Source: Candidatus Obscuribacterales bacterium (GTDB taxonomy: Bacteria > Cyanobacteriota > Vampirovibrionia > Obscuribacterales > Obscuribacteraceae). From it: DNA of 64,000 nucleotides. Made by a program: the position numbers and the translations under genes. Positions 18,431 through 27,960 of this stretch are shown here, piece after piece. Below the pieces are notes generated by a model. The model saw only the letters and a program-made list of their open reading frames with translations. It was not told where the DNA came from and ran no database searches. The stretch is from NCBI GenBank assembly GCA_019745415.1, contig JAIETF010000028.1, forward strand, positions 62,001 to 126,000, in the 5' to 3' direction. The stretch's first letter is position 1. Each line of letters opens with the position of its first letter.

Positions 18431-21013
18431 GTGAAAAGAGTGGCGACAGAAATATCAATGCCAGAACTAGAGCCAAAACCAAATCAGGTCTCAGGCGGAC
18501 GCAGAACACTCAAGGCAAAGTTTCTCCTCAATTGTCTAACGTTTTTTCTTCTCAGCCAACTTTTGCAGCTCTCATTAATTTTCACAAGCTCGACTTGTCT
18601 AGCCGCCCCGGCCAAATTACCGGCTTTGACCAGCCCCATAGAAGACAAGTGGGCGGTCGTTATCGGCATTTCAGACTTTGTCGACCCGAAAGTACCCAAG
18701 CTCAAGTTTGCCAGCAAAGACGCCCGTGACTTTTATGACTATCTAGTCGACCCTAAGGGCGGTAAATTTAATCGCGATCACGTCAAACTTCTACTTAACA
18801 GCGATGCGACTAAAGTCAATATTCTCGACACTTTGGGCGATTCTTTTTTGCCCCATGCCGCCGACTCCAAAGACTTGGTAGTCATCTATATCTCCACCCA
18901 TGGTTCACCTTCTGGTGCCGATATTGAAGGGGTGAATTATTTAGTAGCCTACGACACCCAGGTGAAGAAACTCTTCGCTACCGGCATTCAGCTAAACGAG
19001 ATGGTGCAAAAAATCAAAGAGCGGGTACACACAAGAAGACTGGTCTTGATCTTGGACACCTGTTACAGCGGTGCCGGAGTGGAAGGCCATAAGGGCATGT
19101 TTCGCACCAATATCAATAGCCAGGCGGTCTCGCAAGGCATAGGCTCGGTGGTGATTACCTCTTCTACGGCAAACCAAAGAGCGTGGGAATCAGATGAACT
19201 GCGCAATAGCTATTTCACTCGTTATCTCATCGACACAATGAAAGAAGGTAACGGCAGCTACGACCTCGATAAAGTCTTCAATAGTATGAAAGCCAAAGTG
19301 CAATCTTCGGTATTGAAGGACAAAGGGGAAGTGCAAACACCGGTTATGGCAGGGGTCTTTGCCGGTCCTAATCTCAACCTTTCGGTGCCCCCCCTAGTCA
19401 ATCGCGAAGCCCCGATTACCACGCCCACATCGGAAGGGTCAAGCCCGGCACCGAGCGGTAGTCGCACCGCCGGCGGTGCAGTAGACCTAACCGCCTATGG
19501 CGAACATATAAGGCTGGGCAATAAACTGGTAGAGCAGAATAAAGTCTGGGACGCCATCCATGAATTCGAAGCGGCGACAAAAGCCAATCCAAGCACTATT
19601 GAAGGCTATATCACCCTGGCCAAACTCTATGACAATCAAACTCGCTTCAAAGAAATGTTCGACAATGCAAGAAGGGCGGTGGTGAACGACACAGAGTCTT
19701 CTAGAGGCAGAGAAGTGTTGGCTATGGCCAATCTCAGATTGAATAACACAGAAGAAGCTTTGAGACAGGTTCAGATGGCAATCACTCTAGATCCGCTCAA
19801 TTCGGAAGCACATAATCTTTTGGGCTATATCAACGAATTCAAGTTTTCCAAAGTAGACCAAGCTGAGAAAGAATATCGAAAAGCGCTGGAATTGAACCGT
19901 CTCAATACCCGCGCTCTGGTAAATCTTGGTCAACTTTTAGAGCGTCACAGAGAGAACTACAAAGAAGCCGAAGCACTCTATAAAGAAGCAATTGCTTCGG
20001 ACGATGATGATGCCGAAGCCCACAGAGCTCTGGGTCACTTACTTTATGCCATTAAAGGGGACTACACGGGAGCTGAAAAGGAAATTCGCAAAGCAATCGA
20101 GCTCTCACCGGCCAATGCCCGTCTGCATAGCGAACTAGGCAATATTTTGGCTTCAGACAAAGCCAGATTGGAAGAATCAGAGAAAGAACTCAAAAAAGGT
20201 ATAGAACTGAATGCCAGCCAAGATACCCGTGGCGTACCGCACTATCTTATGGCTAACTTTCTGCTTAGACAGAGAGGTCGCATCGACGAGGCGGAAAGAG
20301 AGTACAGAAAAGCTTTAGAAGCGGATGATAAGTACTTCGAAGCCATGGTTGACTTGGCAGATCTGCTGGTCGAGCACCGCAAAATCTACGACGAATCGAA
20401 TGAACTATATCTGAAAGCACTCAAGCTAAATCCAAAGAATGCCGAAGCCCACTTTGGCTTAGCTACAATCAAAGAGCGCTTATTTAAGGATCCTCATGGT
20501 GCCGAAGCCGAGCTTAGAGCAGCATTAGCAATCAATCCTAAGTTTGCCGCCGCCCACGACGCCCTTGGACAAGTGCAAGAGAAATTTCAAGGCAAACTCG
20601 GAGATGCGAGAGAATCTTACAAACTGGCTTTAGTAGCCGATCCGGGCTATGCCCCGGCGCTCTACCACCTGGGACTGATCAACTGGCAAAAATTCAAGGC
20701 GGAAAAGAAGCTCAATGAAGCGAAAGCAGATCTAGAGAAAGCTTGCTCTCTTGATCCTAAAACATCTGCCTATACAACTGCCTTAGCTTGCTTGCTTTCT
20801 TCAGAATTCAAAGACCATAAAAAGGCAAAAGAGCTGCTGGAGCAATCTACCAGAACTAATTACGCTGACTCGGATGCCCATTATCGCCTGGGCATGCTTT
20901 TGATTGAAAAGTTTGGGCAACGAAAAGCCGGTGAGCAAGAAATCAAAACAGCCTATGAGCAAAATCCGAACGATAAAGACATAAAAGCAGCATATGAAAG
21001 ATTTGTCCGCTAA
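18431..21013 (+). CDS. Exported caspase-like (C14) protease with TPR array
   Basis: The 860-aa protein has an N-terminal hydrophobic signal (about 31-58, ending near CLAAPA). A caspase/metacaspase domain lies at about 70-320, with the catalytic dyad His157 (ISTHGSPSG) and Cys211 (LDTCYSGAG) both intact. About twelve TPR-like repeats fill residues 355-855; many read xAEKEYRKALEL or a variant. Family knowledge: such orthocaspases cleave after basic residues and are common in cyanobacteria. A caspase placed outside the cytoplasm with a TPR platform suggests regulated processing of envelope or secreted proteins, but that is inference. The start is GTG 18431; ATG 18458 is possible. Its end overlaps the next gene by 20 nt. 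Confidence 0.8.
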   Translation: MKRVATEISMPELEPKPNQVSGGRRTLKAKFLLNCLTFFLLSQLLQLSLIFTSSTCLAAPAKLPALTSPIEDKWAVVIGISDFVDPKVPKLKFASKDARDFYDYLVDPKGGKFNRDHVKLLLNSDATKVNILDTLGDSFLPHAADSKDLVVIYISTHGSPSGADIEGVNYLVAYDTQVKKLFATGIQLNEMVQKIKERVHTRRLVLILDTCYSGAGVEGHKGMFRTNINSQAVSQGIGSVVITSSTANQRAWESDELRNSYFTRYLIDTMKEGNGSYDLDKVFNSMKAKVQSSVLKDKGEVQTPVMAGVFAGPNLNLSVPPLVNREAPITTPTSEGSSPAPSGSRTAGGAVDLTAYGEHIRLGNKLVEQNKVWDAIHEFEAATKANPSTIEGYITLAKLYDNQTRFKEMFDNARRAVVNDTESSRGREVLAMANLRLNNTEEALRQVQMAITLDPLNSEAHNLLGYINEFKFSKVDQAEKEYRKALELNRLNTRALVNLGQLLERHRENYKEAEALYKEAIASDDDDAEAHRALGHLLYAIKGDYTGAEKEIRKAIELSPANARLHSELGNILASDKARLEESEKELKKGIELNASQDTRGVPHYLMANFLLRQRGRIDEAEREYRKALEADDKYFEAMVDLADLLVEHRKIYDESNELYLKALKLNPKNAEAHFGLATIKERLFKDPHGAEAELRAALAINPKFAAAHDALGQVQEKFQGKLGDARESYKLALVADPGYAPALYHLGLINWQKFKAEKKLNEAKADLEKACSLDPKTSAYTTALACLLSSEFKDHKKAKELLEQSTRTNYADSDAHYRLGMLLIEKFGQRKAGEQEIKTAYEQNPNDKDIKAAYERFVR

Positions 21014-23225
21014 GTTACCGACCAAGCTGGAAGTTTTTCTCTTGCTTTTTGGTTTGGTCTTCTATATTCCAGTTTTATTGAGCTACAACCTGCTCGATGA
21101 ACATTTCAAATTAGCCTATGCCGCCCATCTTTTTGCACACTTGAAAGACTTACCGGCATTCCTAGTCGGCAATTCGCAAGAAACCGGCTTTCATTTCTTC
21201 GAGAACCTTGTTTTTCTTCCTTTTGCCACAGTCTCGTTTTTCAACGCTGCAATTATGCAATTCTTGCTGGTGGGCTTACATTGCCTCAATGCTGTCCTGT
21301 TTTGCAAAGTAAGCAAGATCGTGCTGCAAGAACATCTACAAATATCTCCAACCGGGGCTAAAGCCGGTTCCGGTTTTGCTGCCTTTCTCTTTCTTGCCTC
21401 TCCCCTTGCCGTAGAAGCAGTCTCTTACCTTCCTTCATTCCATGTGGTGCTGGGCACCACCTTAGCTTTGATTGGGGCACTTTCAATCAGCAATAACAAA
21501 GGTCAGGCACAAATCATAGCCGCTCTTTTCACCTCAACTTTACTAAGCGGGTTAAGTCTGGCATCTTTCAGCCTACTAGCCCTCTTCTCAAAAGAACAAA
21601 AGAAGCTAGCTCGACTGGCAGCTCTCGGCATCGTTCTTATTCTTATCTTCTTACTCTTGCAAGACTTAGCCGTCTTTAGAAATATTAGATTGCGCAACTT
21701 ATCGTCACTACTTTTGGTGCTGGCCCCAGCACCAATGCCGATACTAAAGAACAGCCTGCTTGCCCTAGATGCGGTTTCAATAGTGGTTTTTCTTACTGGT
21801 CTTGTCTTGGGCATTATCAGAAAAGATTTTGCCAAAGCTTTTTTATTCTGTGCCGCTCCTATAGCCCTTCCTATCTTGTTCTATCCCATGGCAGCCAATG
21901 CTGAAAACTCAGCGGCTTTTGCCGGCTCTCGCTACTTTTACAGCATCCTGCCCCTCCTTGCTTTGCTGCAAGTCTTGCCGACCTTAGCACTTTTCGACAG
22001 AGCCTTTAGGGAAGAGAAGTTCTCTTTAGAGATGCGTATCAGACTAAATCTCTATAGAGAGTTCTATGGTCTGGCTATAGCGCTGCCAAGCCTCTCTATA
22101 ATCTTGTACACCGCCTTTGATGCCGGACTGGCCGCCAGGTCGTTGGGCAAAGGCTACCAGGCTTTTCAAAAACAAGTCAAAGCCCTAGCCAAGCAGAATA
22201 ATCTACCTTATGTTGTTGTGGCAGACACACCCCAGGCGATTTCGCTTCTTCCCCTTATCGGTAATGAACTTTCTATCTTCGATGGAAGAACCGCTCTCTT
22301 GTCGGCTGAAATGAGCGGCACCGGAGCCTTGGTGGATGTCATCGAACAAGATTTCACTAGACCGCCCGGCAGACAGAACCGTTATCTTTATCGCTATGAC
22401 CGCTCCTTTTCCAGCATAGTGCCGGTAGACTTGCAACTGAAACAGAGTGAAGCCTTGCACTATGACGGCAAGACAATCAAAGATGCAATGAGTCCACCGT
22501 TTGATCATCTAGGCGATAACGCTGAATACTACGACCAGACTGTAATACTGAAAGGTCAAACTCCTGCTTTCGGGCTGAGCCGCTTGTTTCTCAACCCCCT
22601 AGAAACTCAAGGTATCGCACTTAAGTGTTCAATGGAAAGGCCAGATAAGAAGGGCATTGCTTGCGATATGCATTGGCTCACCAATCGCTTCGATAAATGG
22701 GCCGACAGTCGCAGCAGCAATGCAGAATGTGAGAAGAACGTAGAGTTCAATTTGCGACATTTCGGCTGGCTTAGCCAAGGCTATATTACTGACTTGGTGC
22801 TTGGCTTTGCCAAGAACAGCCGAGTCAAAATAGAAGAAATCAGATCACTAAGTGCCGCCGCACTGAAAGACAATCTCAAATTGCAAGTCATACCAAAGAA
22901 TAGCTATAAGCCTGTTTTTGTCGGTAAGTATTTCCGTTATCCAGAATCTATTCCTTATCTAGACTTATATAGAAGTATCGGCTCGGTCACCCTGGTCGCC
23001 CGCACTAAGCAATCTGAAAGCGGCCCTGTGCCAAAGCGCATTCGCATTGATCTTAGATCACCGAACGGCAAACTGATTGCTAGTCAAATGGCTATGACAG
23101 ACCGACCAATTGAAATGAGACTAAAGAAAGACCAAGCGATATTTGATGTTAACGCAGTGGAAGTGGACGAAACAGGGGCAGTGGTATCGATGAGCAGCGA
23201 TTGGCTAAGAATCTTAAATCGCTAG
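20994..23225 (+). CDS. Polytopic membrane protein with large C-terminal soluble domain
   Basis: The 743-aa protein has about nine to eleven hydrophobic helices in residues 13-375. An early LLDEHFKLAY loop lies in a place where GT-C glycosyltransferases have an acidic first loop. A soluble region of about 350 residues follows. The layout resembles GT39/GT-C enzymes or oligosaccharyl-transfer-like proteins, but no signature is strong enough to claim activity. Its ATG lies 20 nt inside the end of the caspase-TPR gene, in another frame, so the two are translationally coupled and probably work in one process. Confidence 0.6.
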   Translation: MKDLSAKLPTKLEVFLLLFGLVFYIPVLLSYNLLDEHFKLAYAAHLFAHLKDLPAFLVGNSQETGFHFFENLVFLPFATVSFFNAAIMQFLLVGLHCLNAVLFCKVSKIVLQEHLQISPTGAKAGSGFAAFLFLASPLAVEAVSYLPSFHVVLGTTLALIGALSISNNKGQAQIIAALFTSTLLSGLSLASFSLLALFSKEQKKLARLAALGIVLILIFLLLQDLAVFRNIRLRNLSSLLLVLAPAPMPILKNSLLALDAVSIVVFLTGLVLGIIRKDFAKAFLFCAAPIALPILFYPMAANAENSAAFAGSRYFYSILPLLALLQVLPTLALFDRAFREEKFSLEMRIRLNLYREFYGLAIALPSLSIILYTAFDAGLAARSLGKGYQAFQKQVKALAKQNNLPYVVVADTPQAISLLPLIGNELSIFDGRTALLSAEMSGTGALVDVIEQDFTRPPGRQNRYLYRYDRSFSSIVPVDLQLKQSEALHYDGKTIKDAMSPPFDHLGDNAEYYDQTVILKGQTPAFGLSRLFLNPLETQGIALKCSMERPDKKGIACDMHWLTNRFDKWADSRSSNAECEKNVEFNLRHFGWLSQGYITDLVLGFAKNSRVKIEEIRSLSAAALKDNLKLQVIPKNSYKPVFVGKYFRYPESIPYLDLYRSIGSVTLVARTKQSESGPVPKRIRIDLRSPNGKLIASQMAMTDRPIEMRLKKDQAIFDVNAVEVDETGAVVSMSSDWLRILNR

Positions 23226-23264
23226 AGAAAAGCGCAGAAGATCTGAAAGATCTGGAGGAACAGA

Positions 23265-23768
23265 ATGGGTTTTATAGATGACGATGACGACTTCGAAGAC
23301 GAAGATGAAGACGAGAACTTCGAGGTCGAGAACAGACTGAGCACTATTTCCAATAGCTTCAATATAGAAGCCTTGATTCTTGCCTGGCAAGATCCCAGCC
23401 CTGACAACCTCTATTACTTTGATACCGAAAGTGGTGCACTGAAACTGGTCAACCAAAATCTCTATGACCTAAGAGAACTGACTGATGAATTGGAAAAGAA
23501 CAAAGAAAGATATTTGTACCTGCCCAAACCAGATGCGAAGCAGCTCAAGAACGATCTGAAAGACTTTCAGAAAGGGCTGGAAGACGAGAGTTTGCGCAAA
23601 ATTCTCGATATGGCTTTTGAAAGCCCGCATATATGGGATTCTTTCAAGGTGATTCTAAAGAGCGAAGAACGTATAAAGGCTTTGGAAGATTTTAGAAGAG
23701 CTAGAACCTGTCTGCGCATAAGACAGTGGATGGAAGCTAATGCGATGGCAGGAAAATTCCAGTTCTGA
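23265..23768 (+). CDS. UPF0158-like acidic protein
   Basis: The 167-aa protein has an extremely acidic N-terminus (DDDDDFEDEDEDENFE), then a domain with NLYYFDTESGALKLV, RYLYLPKPDAK and FRRARTCLRIRQWMEAN. These match the pattern of UPF0158: a Y-[FL]-D-x-E-[ST]-G strand, an R-[YF]-x-x-[IL]-P motif and a terminal R-x-W-x-x-x-x segment. The function of the family is unknown. GGAGG at 23253-23257 sits 7 nt before the ATG. It is the third gene of the caspase-TPR transcription unit (39-bp gap). Confidence 0.6.
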   Translation: MGFIDDDDDFEDEDEDENFEVENRLSTISNSFNIEALILAWQDPSPDNLYYFDTESGALKLVNQNLYDLRELTDELEKNKERYLYLPKPDAKQLKNDLKDFQKGLEDESLRKILDMAFESPHIWDSFKVILKSEERIKALEDFRRARTCLRIRQWMEANAMAGKFQF

Positions 23769-23799
23769 TCTTACTCTACACTGTCCGGTCAAGGCTTTC

Positions 23800-24027
23800 T
23801 CAAGTGGTCGGCGTATATCTATTACCCTGAGGCAGACTAGATCCCACTCCACGCTCGGGCAGGGCCGGCCCTCTAACGCATTTGATGGCTGACCAAGGCA
23901 GATATAAAGTTTCACCTTCTCGACGCAAACACAAATAAGTACTTTGGTCGATCATGGCAACTTCGCCGTCCACCTGCTCTCCGCTCATTAGTAGAACGGT
24001 GACTGGGGTGTTCATAGGAATAGCCAA
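23800..24027 (-). CDS. Small Sm-like (LSm-fold) protein
   Basis: The 75-aa protein has the pattern of a short Sm/Hfq-like barrel: VTVLLMSGEQVDGEVAMID (strands 1-2), YLCLRREGETLYLPWSAIK (strands 3-5). The tail is Pro/Gly/Ser-rich and likely disordered. The start is taken as TTG at 24027 because AGGAG lies 7 nt upstream; the ATG at 24015 would be about 19 nt from that site. An RNA-binding or scaffold role is possible but not shown. It does not closely match Hfq motifs that I know. Confidence 0.5.
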   Translation of the reverse strand: MAIPMNTPVTVLLMSGEQVDGEVAMIDQSTYLCLRREGETLYLPWSAIKCVRGPALPERGVGSSLPQGNRYTPTT

Positions 24028-24096
24028 TGTGAAGCTCCTAACGCAAACCGCAACACTCTATCGAGTCACATTCCCAATAGAGGCTCAATTGTAACC

Positions 24097-26697
24097 TCAA
24101 ACAGAGTCCCAGTTGGGTCTTTTGCGACCAATATTGTCTCGTTGTTGGACAAGCTCAATTGACTTGTAGACATCCACATTTCTATTATCAGCCACTTCCG
24201 TCGCTTCTCCAGCTGACAGTCCCTTCTTCATGGCTTCCTCGAAACGATTCTGGCAATCGTTATACTTATTGAGGGCTTCCACCAGTCTAGACTTGGTGGC
24301 AATTAGGCTGCCCAAACCGTCGAAGTTACCGCTCGATACGCAGGCATCGATAGCCGAGTCCACCGAACCGATGGCGTTGATAGCTAGACTTTGATAGGCG
24401 CCTGAGGTGATATTGCCGCTCGAGGCGGCAGCCGAAACCTGAGTAGCAATAGAAGAGCCATAGCTGGATGCTGTACTGGCCTTGCCTGTACTGCTTTCAT
24501 AGGCCTCATCGGAGCCGTCGTAAGCGATGGTGTAACCACCAAACCCGTCGGAGAAAGAAATGGTGTCGCTGTCCCAATCGAAAAGACCGTCATCCCAGAT
24601 GGTCTTATCGTCGTCCATAAATACTTGCTGATTGCCAAATTGGTCATAGCTGGCAAAGGTAATATTATTGGGGTCGGACCAGTCAAATTTCTGGGTGCCT
24701 TCCACACCACGAGTCGTATCGGTGAAGCCATTCTCGGAAATTTCAGTCTTCTGAATCTCTTCGCCGTTTGCAGCCCGATAGGTAACGACGTCTTTGCCGC
24801 TGGCATCGGTGACGCTTTCTAATTTCTTGCCTTTATCAGGGCCTTCGGTCATGGTCTGACTGGCATCTATGGCTGTGCCAGCCTCATTCAATCCAACTCT
24901 AGCCTTACCATCCAGCGATTCGGCGCGAATCACTCCGTTTTCTTCAACCAACTTGAAGTCACCGAAGCGTCCACCGTAACGCTTCATGAAATCTTGGGCT
25001 GACATGGTCATGCCTTCGACTGGCTTACCCTGAGCGTCAATAATTTTGACCTGACCATCCACCACTTCCATGCGGCTGCGGCCATCTTTATTGAATACAT
25101 CGATGCGCCCGTCTTCAGATGCTAAAGCAATAGATTTAGCCGTATCGACAGCTTTGGCGCCGTTGACCTCTCGAACGGTTAGCAAAGAGGGATTATCGCC
25201 GATGGTGCACTGGGTTGATTCCGGCTTACAAGCTTCGATTAAACGCTTACGTTCATCACGGGCTGTCTTTGAGAGGTCGACAGACAAGTTGAAAATGCCG
25301 CCATACTCTTTCTCAAGAGTCTGACTGCCTTTTACTTTGGTTACGATATTTTCTGCCTTGTTGAAAAGCTCATAGCTGCCATCCGGCAAACGACGCACTG
25401 TGTCACCATTTTTCTGGGTCCAGGTTTGGTCGAGGCCTTCTTTGGTTTTTGTAACCTTGAGTTCACCTAGTTCAGGGCTGGTAGCAGTTGTGGTGCGTCC
25501 TTCTTTGACGACTTTCATGCCATCGTCGGTTGTGTACTCGAACTTCTGCCTGTTCAACCGGCCTTCGCCAATATCAGACTTAACCGTCGCAGATTCGGGC
25601 GTGCCGTCTTTAAAAGAAACAGTTTCAATAGAAACACCCTGCTCACCCTTGAGCTTATTTGAGACATCGGCAACTGAGCCTGCGCCCTTCATGGCTGTGG
25701 CAAACTTGGTGTCGTATTCGTTATATAAGGTTGTGTAGATATTCTTGCCAAAGTCTACAACTGCTTTGGCACCAGAGTATTCATAAGCCTTACCGGCGAA
25801 CCATTTAAGCGAATCCCAGCTAGAACTTTCACTATCGGCATTCTGACCAACAGTAGGATTATCGCCGGCTTTAGCTGGGTCGGCACCAGCCTTAATTGGC
25901 TCGACTCCAGCCTTGACCTCGGCTGACTTGGCAGCATCAGTAGGCTTAGCATCAGCAGATTTAGCATCAGTAGATTGATTGGAAGATCCGAGCCCGACGA
26001 AATTCAAGGCCGATTCATAAGCGTTGCCGATTGTGGAAACGATTCCTCCTCCGTTCTCGACTTTCTTGTCGGCGCTTGCCTCAGAGGCTACTGCTGCTTC
26101 CGGTTTGTCTCCACCTTTTGTATCTGCGGCTTTGTTGACCACGGCATTGGTAGCATCAGGCCGGAAAAGCGGCGTTTCTGGATTGAAATTGAGGGTACCA
26201 GCAGAAGCTAGAGCAAGATTATCGGAACCGTTCTTGAACTGTATCGGTTTGCCCTCTAGAGCCAAAGCAGGCACTGCCACACCCAAGATGCCCTTGGCAC
26301 CTTCACGTGCTGACTTGTACTTATCTATACATGCCTTTTTGAGCGAGTCATAAGCTTCATCGCACATTCTCTCAATGCCGCTGCGCTCATCTTTATCTTC
26401 AGGCTTCTCAGTTTTCTTGTCGCCTTCAGCCTTGTTCTCTGCCTCAGGCTTCTTTTCACCTTCAGCCTTCCTCTCTGCCTCAGGCTTGTCTGATCCTGCA
26501 GGCTTCTCATCAGCCTTGCTCGCGGTGCCATCTGCTTTCTTTTCGCCGCCGTCGGCAGGCTTGGCACTTGCAGCAGCCTCTTGGGCTAACTTAGCAGAAG
26601 CATCGCCAGTCTCCTTAGCAGGCTCAGCAGCCCTATCTGCTCCAGGCTTTTTCGCTGGATCTTCTACCTTATCTTTAGGTTGAGGTGCATCGGCCAT
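24097..26697 (-). CDS. 866-aa Lys/Ala/Glu-rich protein with beta-repeat middle, unknown function
   Basis: Residues 1-110 are low complexity with AEGEKKPEAENKAEG-type repeats. A helical segment with Cys (CDEAYDSLKKACIDKY) lies near 112-130. Residues 225-310 are again Ala/Asp/Lys-rich. Residues about 345-690 contain repeated short strands of the G-x-x-x-x-x-D-G-x type (for example DDGMKVVKEGRTTT, NGDTVRRLPDGSYELF, SEDGRIDVFNKDGRSRM), a beta-solenoid or YD-like pattern. The C-terminal 150 residues are Ser/Ala/Gly-rich helices. There is no signal peptide. GGAG lies 10 nt upstream of the start. It looks like a large structural or surface-related protein, possibly exported by a non-Sec route. Confidence 0.6.
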   Translation of the reverse strand: MADAPQPKDKVEDPAKKPGADRAAEPAKETGDASAKLAQEAAASAKPADGGEKKADGTASKADEKPAGSDKPEAERKAEGEKKPEAENKAEGDKKTEKPEDKDERSGIERMCDEAYDSLKKACIDKYKSAREGAKGILGVAVPALALEGKPIQFKNGSDNLALASAGTLNFNPETPLFRPDATNAVVNKAADTKGGDKPEAAVASEASADKKVENGGGIVSTIGNAYESALNFVGLGSSNQSTDAKSADAKPTDAAKSAEVKAGVEPIKAGADPAKAGDNPTVGQNADSESSSWDSLKWFAGKAYEYSGAKAVVDFGKNIYTTLYNEYDTKFATAMKGAGSVADVSNKLKGEQGVSIETVSFKDGTPESATVKSDIGEGRLNRQKFEYTTDDGMKVVKEGRTTTATSPELGELKVTKTKEGLDQTWTQKNGDTVRRLPDGSYELFNKAENIVTKVKGSQTLEKEYGGIFNLSVDLSKTARDERKRLIEACKPESTQCTIGDNPSLLTVREVNGAKAVDTAKSIALASEDGRIDVFNKDGRSRMEVVDGQVKIIDAQGKPVEGMTMSAQDFMKRYGGRFGDFKLVEENGVIRAESLDGKARVGLNEAGTAIDASQTMTEGPDKGKKLESVTDASGKDVVTYRAANGEEIQKTEISENGFTDTTRGVEGTQKFDWSDPNNITFASYDQFGNQQVFMDDDKTIWDDGLFDWDSDTISFSDGFGGYTIAYDGSDEAYESSTGKASTASSYGSSIATQVSAAASSGNITSGAYQSLAINAIGSVDSAIDACVSSGNFDGLGSLIATKSRLVEALNKYNDCQNRFEEAMKKGLSAGEATEVADNRNVDVYKSIELVQQRDNIGRKRPNWDSV

Positions 26698-26963
26698 CTA
26701 AAGCAAACTCCAATAACCCTGTCCGCCAGGTGATTCTTCTAAATTTTCGAAACAACCAAAGGTGGGGCAGGGCAGAGCCTAGTAATTGTTGTTATTCTGC
26801 CCGCCTTAGCGCCACTTGTCAACACAATTTCATCTTCTTGATTTCGTATTTTTCCCATCCCCCACCCAGTTCAGGCAAACTGGTTATAAAATCCTATAAG
26901 CTGGTACTTGCAAGGCCACTATACTGCCAAGACACTATATGCAATCGCACGCAGGGGGATGAA

Positions 26964-27890
26964 ATGAGCCGCAACATGGGATGGTCGAGACTGGTACTGC
27001 TTTTCTCGCTCTCGCTATGCCTACTTCCGCTCCTCAGCGCTTGCCAGACCATCAAGCTGAGCGACAAATCAGGGGGCGGTCCCACAGCCACAGGTGGCAT
27101 CAACACAGGCCAAGGCGGAGGCGCGACTCAAACCTCCACCGATGTGAGCGGTCCCTGGCAAATTTCATATGAAGTCAACCAAGAGCCAAGGTCTGCCCAC
27201 CTGAGCATCGTGCAAACCGGCAATACCTTCGAGGGAACCGGCACTGACGACCACGATGGACAGAACTTCGTCATCTCTAAGGGTGTGATCACCGGCAATC
27301 ATATTAGCTTTCATAAGCGCTATCACGTCGACGAAAATCCCAATCTGCCTCCGATTGTTTACCAAGGCAGCTTTGAGATGGCCAAAACCGAGACCTATAA
27401 CGGTCCTTATATGTCCGGCACCTACAACCTGGCAAAAGCCGGCACCAATATAGGCGGCAAGTGGGATGGACAAAAAGAGGGGGCGACAACTGGTTCGGCG
27501 CCGGCGCCAGCGGACAACCCGCCGCCGCAACCGGCTAATACAGGCAAAGCCCCCCATCTGTCAGGCAAATGGGATGCCGGCTATGAGTTCGAATTCAAGA
27601 CAGTGCATTCCAGCCTTTACTTAGAGCAAGATGGACCCAAGCTTGTTGGTCACGGCATAGACAAAAACTCAAAGGAAACTTTCAGCCTGCAGGGAAATTA
27701 CAAGTTTCCCGACATTAGATTTGTACTTAAATACAATGCCGTCAAAGGACCTAAAGGCAAGAGCAAGCCTGAACGCAAGTTAGAGTTCAGAGGCACTGTC
27801 TCTTTGGTGAATGAAGCCGAGTACCAAGGACCGCGCCTCGAGGGCAAAACAAACGGCGGCGGCGCCTGGATGGCCGAGATAGTTAAGTAA
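26964..27890 (+). CDS. Lipoprotein with two copies of a beta-rich domain
   Basis: The 308-aa protein starts at ATG 26964 behind AGGGGG (26953-26958); the much longer frame from 26685 is rejected because it would bury the signal. Residues 1-25 form a lipoprotein signal with lipobox LLSAC. Two domains of about 110 residues follow, separated by a Pro/Ala linker: GPWQISYEVNQEPRSAHLSI with GNTFEGTGTD, and GKWDAGYEFEFKTVHSSLYL with KLVGHGID. The two align across the first strands, indicating an internal duplication. It is probably anchored at a membrane surface. It is divergent from the 866-aa gene. Confidence 0.65.
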   Translation: MSRNMGWSRLVLLFSLSLCLLPLLSACQTIKLSDKSGGGPTATGGINTGQGGGATQTSTDVSGPWQISYEVNQEPRSAHLSIVQTGNTFEGTGTDDHDGQNFVISKGVITGNHISFHKRYHVDENPNLPPIVYQGSFEMAKTETYNGPYMSGTYNLAKAGTNIGGKWDGQKEGATTGSAPAPADNPPPQPANTGKAPHLSGKWDAGYEFEFKTVHSSLYLEQDGPKLVGHGIDKNSKETFSLQGNYKFPDIRFVLKYNAVKGPKGKSKPERKLEFRGTVSLVNEAEYQGPRLEGKTNGGGAWMAEIVK

Positions 27891-27935
27891 GAGCTGAGAT
27901 AGTTATATAGATGCTGAGACAGCTATCTAAAGAAC
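27876..27935. repeat. Three imperfect 20-bp tandem repeats across the lipoprotein stop codon
   Basis: Units start with GAGATAGTTA, GAGATAGTTA and GAGACAGCTA at 27876, 27896 and 27916. The first unit contains the stop codon TAA (27888-27890). The second and third can also pair with each other (AGATAG / CTATCT). Confidence 0.6.
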
Positions 27936-27960
27936 GAAATACTCAAATAGCTGAATAGTC

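Noticed and set aside
26685..26963. Upstream extension of the lipoprotein frame to 26685
   Set aside because: It would place a lipobox signal about 95 residues inside the protein and overlap the divergent gene; AGGGGG before ATG 26964 fits the shorter start.
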